Below, in pieces: positions 5,642-6,004 of a stretch of 6,004 nt of DNA. The position numbers and the translations under genes are program-made. Origin of the DNA: Streptosporangiaceae bacterium. GTDB taxonomy: Bacteria; Actinomycetota; Actinomycetes; Streptosporangiales; Streptosporangiaceae. Every line of letters begins with the position of its first letter. The stretch's first letter is position 1. Below the pieces are notes generated by a model. That model was given only the letters and a program-made list of their open reading frames with translations, was not told the origin of the DNA and did not search any database. Location of the stretch: NCBI GenBank assembly GCA_030040475.1, contig JASHTQ010000281.1:1-6004 (forward strand), in the 5' to 3' direction.

Positions 5642-6004
5642 GGCTGATCACTTCCTCGATGACACCAGCTAGCTCGGCCGCCTGGAACGGCAGGCCCCGG
5701 ACCCGGTTGTAGGAGATCACGTCGACGAGGAACCGCCCGCGCAGCAGCAGGGCGAGCTGGCCGAGGTTGATCTCCGGCAGCAGCACCTTGTCATACCGCC
5801 GCAGAACGTCCCCCAGGTTCGACGGGAACGGGTTCAGATGGCACAGATGCGCCTGCGCGACCGAGTGCCCGGCGTTGCGCGCCCGGCGGACGGCGGCGCC
5901 AATCGAGCCGTAGGTGGATCCCCAGCCGAGCACGAGGACGCGGGCGTTGCCGTCCGGGTCGTCGACCGCCAGCGGCTCGATGTCGGCGGCGATCCCGTCG
6001 ATCT
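5634..6004 (-). CDS. korA: 2-oxoglutarate:ferredoxin oxidoreductase, alpha subunit, C-terminal part (5' end outside window)
   Basis: This is the C-terminal end of KorA, the partner of KorB. The frame is open to the right edge of the window. About 122 codons are visible, starting IDGIAADIEPLAVDDPDGNA, so the GTG at 5933 is internal. Family landmarks are LVLGWGSTYGSI, HLNPFPSNLGDVLRRYDKVL, and LPEINLGQLALLLRGRFLVD followed by YNRVRGLPFQ, which belong to the C-terminal domain that packs against the beta subunit. Actinobacterial KorA is usually over 600 residues because it carries a fused gamma domain; that part would lie outside the window and cannot be checked here. The last codons (VISHV, TGA) overlap the korB start by 8 bases. 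The gene is transcribed leftward, as the head of korA-korB-oxidoreductase in this window; its promoter is not visible. Confidence 0.95.
   Translation of the reverse strand, partial: IDGIAADIEPLAVDDPDGNARVLVLGWGSTYGSIGAAVRRARNAGHSVAQAHLCHLNPFPSNLGDVLRRYDKVLLPEINLGQLALLLRGRFLVDVISYNRVRGLPFQAAELAGVIEEVISHV
5651..5657 (-). promoter_or_regulatory. Ribosome binding site of korB
   Basis: GAGGAAG, read on the minus strand within the last codons of korA, lies 9 bases before the korB ATG at 5641. With the 8-base gene overlap it indicates coupled translation of the two subunits in equal amounts. Confidence 0.6.

Noticed and set aside
3457..5647. Two long plus-strand frames (3457-4506 and 4460-5647) opposite the oxidoreductase and korB
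   Set aside because: Both are antisense shadows of well-identified minus-strand genes and have Arg/Gly/Asp/Pro-rich products with no recognisable domains.

Overview
The window is very GC-rich (roughly 70% by eye). It uses GTG starts, codons ending in G or C, and overlapping gene junctions, which together point to a high-GC Gram-positive actinobacterium. The NuoN, polyprenyl synthase and KorB sequences resemble mycobacterial and streptomycete homologues as I recall them, and the presence of an F420-type luciferase-like oxidoreductase fits the same group. I cannot name a genus. No RNA genes, insertion sequences, CRISPR arrays or phage genes are visible.

Plus strand, 1-3443: the end of a respiratory complex I (nuo) operon. 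It holds the C-terminal part of NuoM (antiporter-like subunit, cut by the left edge), then complete NuoN (start overlaps the nuoM stop by 4 bases), then a long-chain polyprenyl diphosphate synthase likely to make the menaquinone side chain. Between nuoN and the synthase lies a previously easy-to-miss 51-codon reading frame (2245-2400). It starts inside the end of nuoN and its stop overlaps the synthase GTG by the same kind of 4-base GTGA overlap. Most of its hydrophobic core is a GGCTGC hexamer repeat read as poly-alanine. If real, it makes nuoM-nuoN-smORF-synthase an uninterrupted chain of overlapping genes.

Minus strand, 6004-3541, convergent to the first block: korA (C-terminal part, cut by the right edge), korB (start overlaps the korA stop by 8 bases), then after 40 bases a TIGR03621-like F420-dependent oxidoreductase. 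KorAB is the two-subunit 2-oxoglutarate:ferredoxin oxidoreductase, which gives succinyl-CoA and reduced ferredoxin. A 97-base gap separates the two convergent blocks and contains only a weak inverted repeat.

The genes fit one theme, central redox metabolism: complex I and the quinone tail supply on one strand, and ferredoxin-linked 2-oxoacid oxidation plus a deazaflavin enzyme on the other. The gene content is mostly ordinary. The points worth a second look are the hidden small ORF and its repeat, loss of two normally conserved polar residues (one His, one Lys) in the NuoN proton path, a 12-base minisatellite inside the prenyl synthase, and a short AT-rich rare-codon island near the start of korB.
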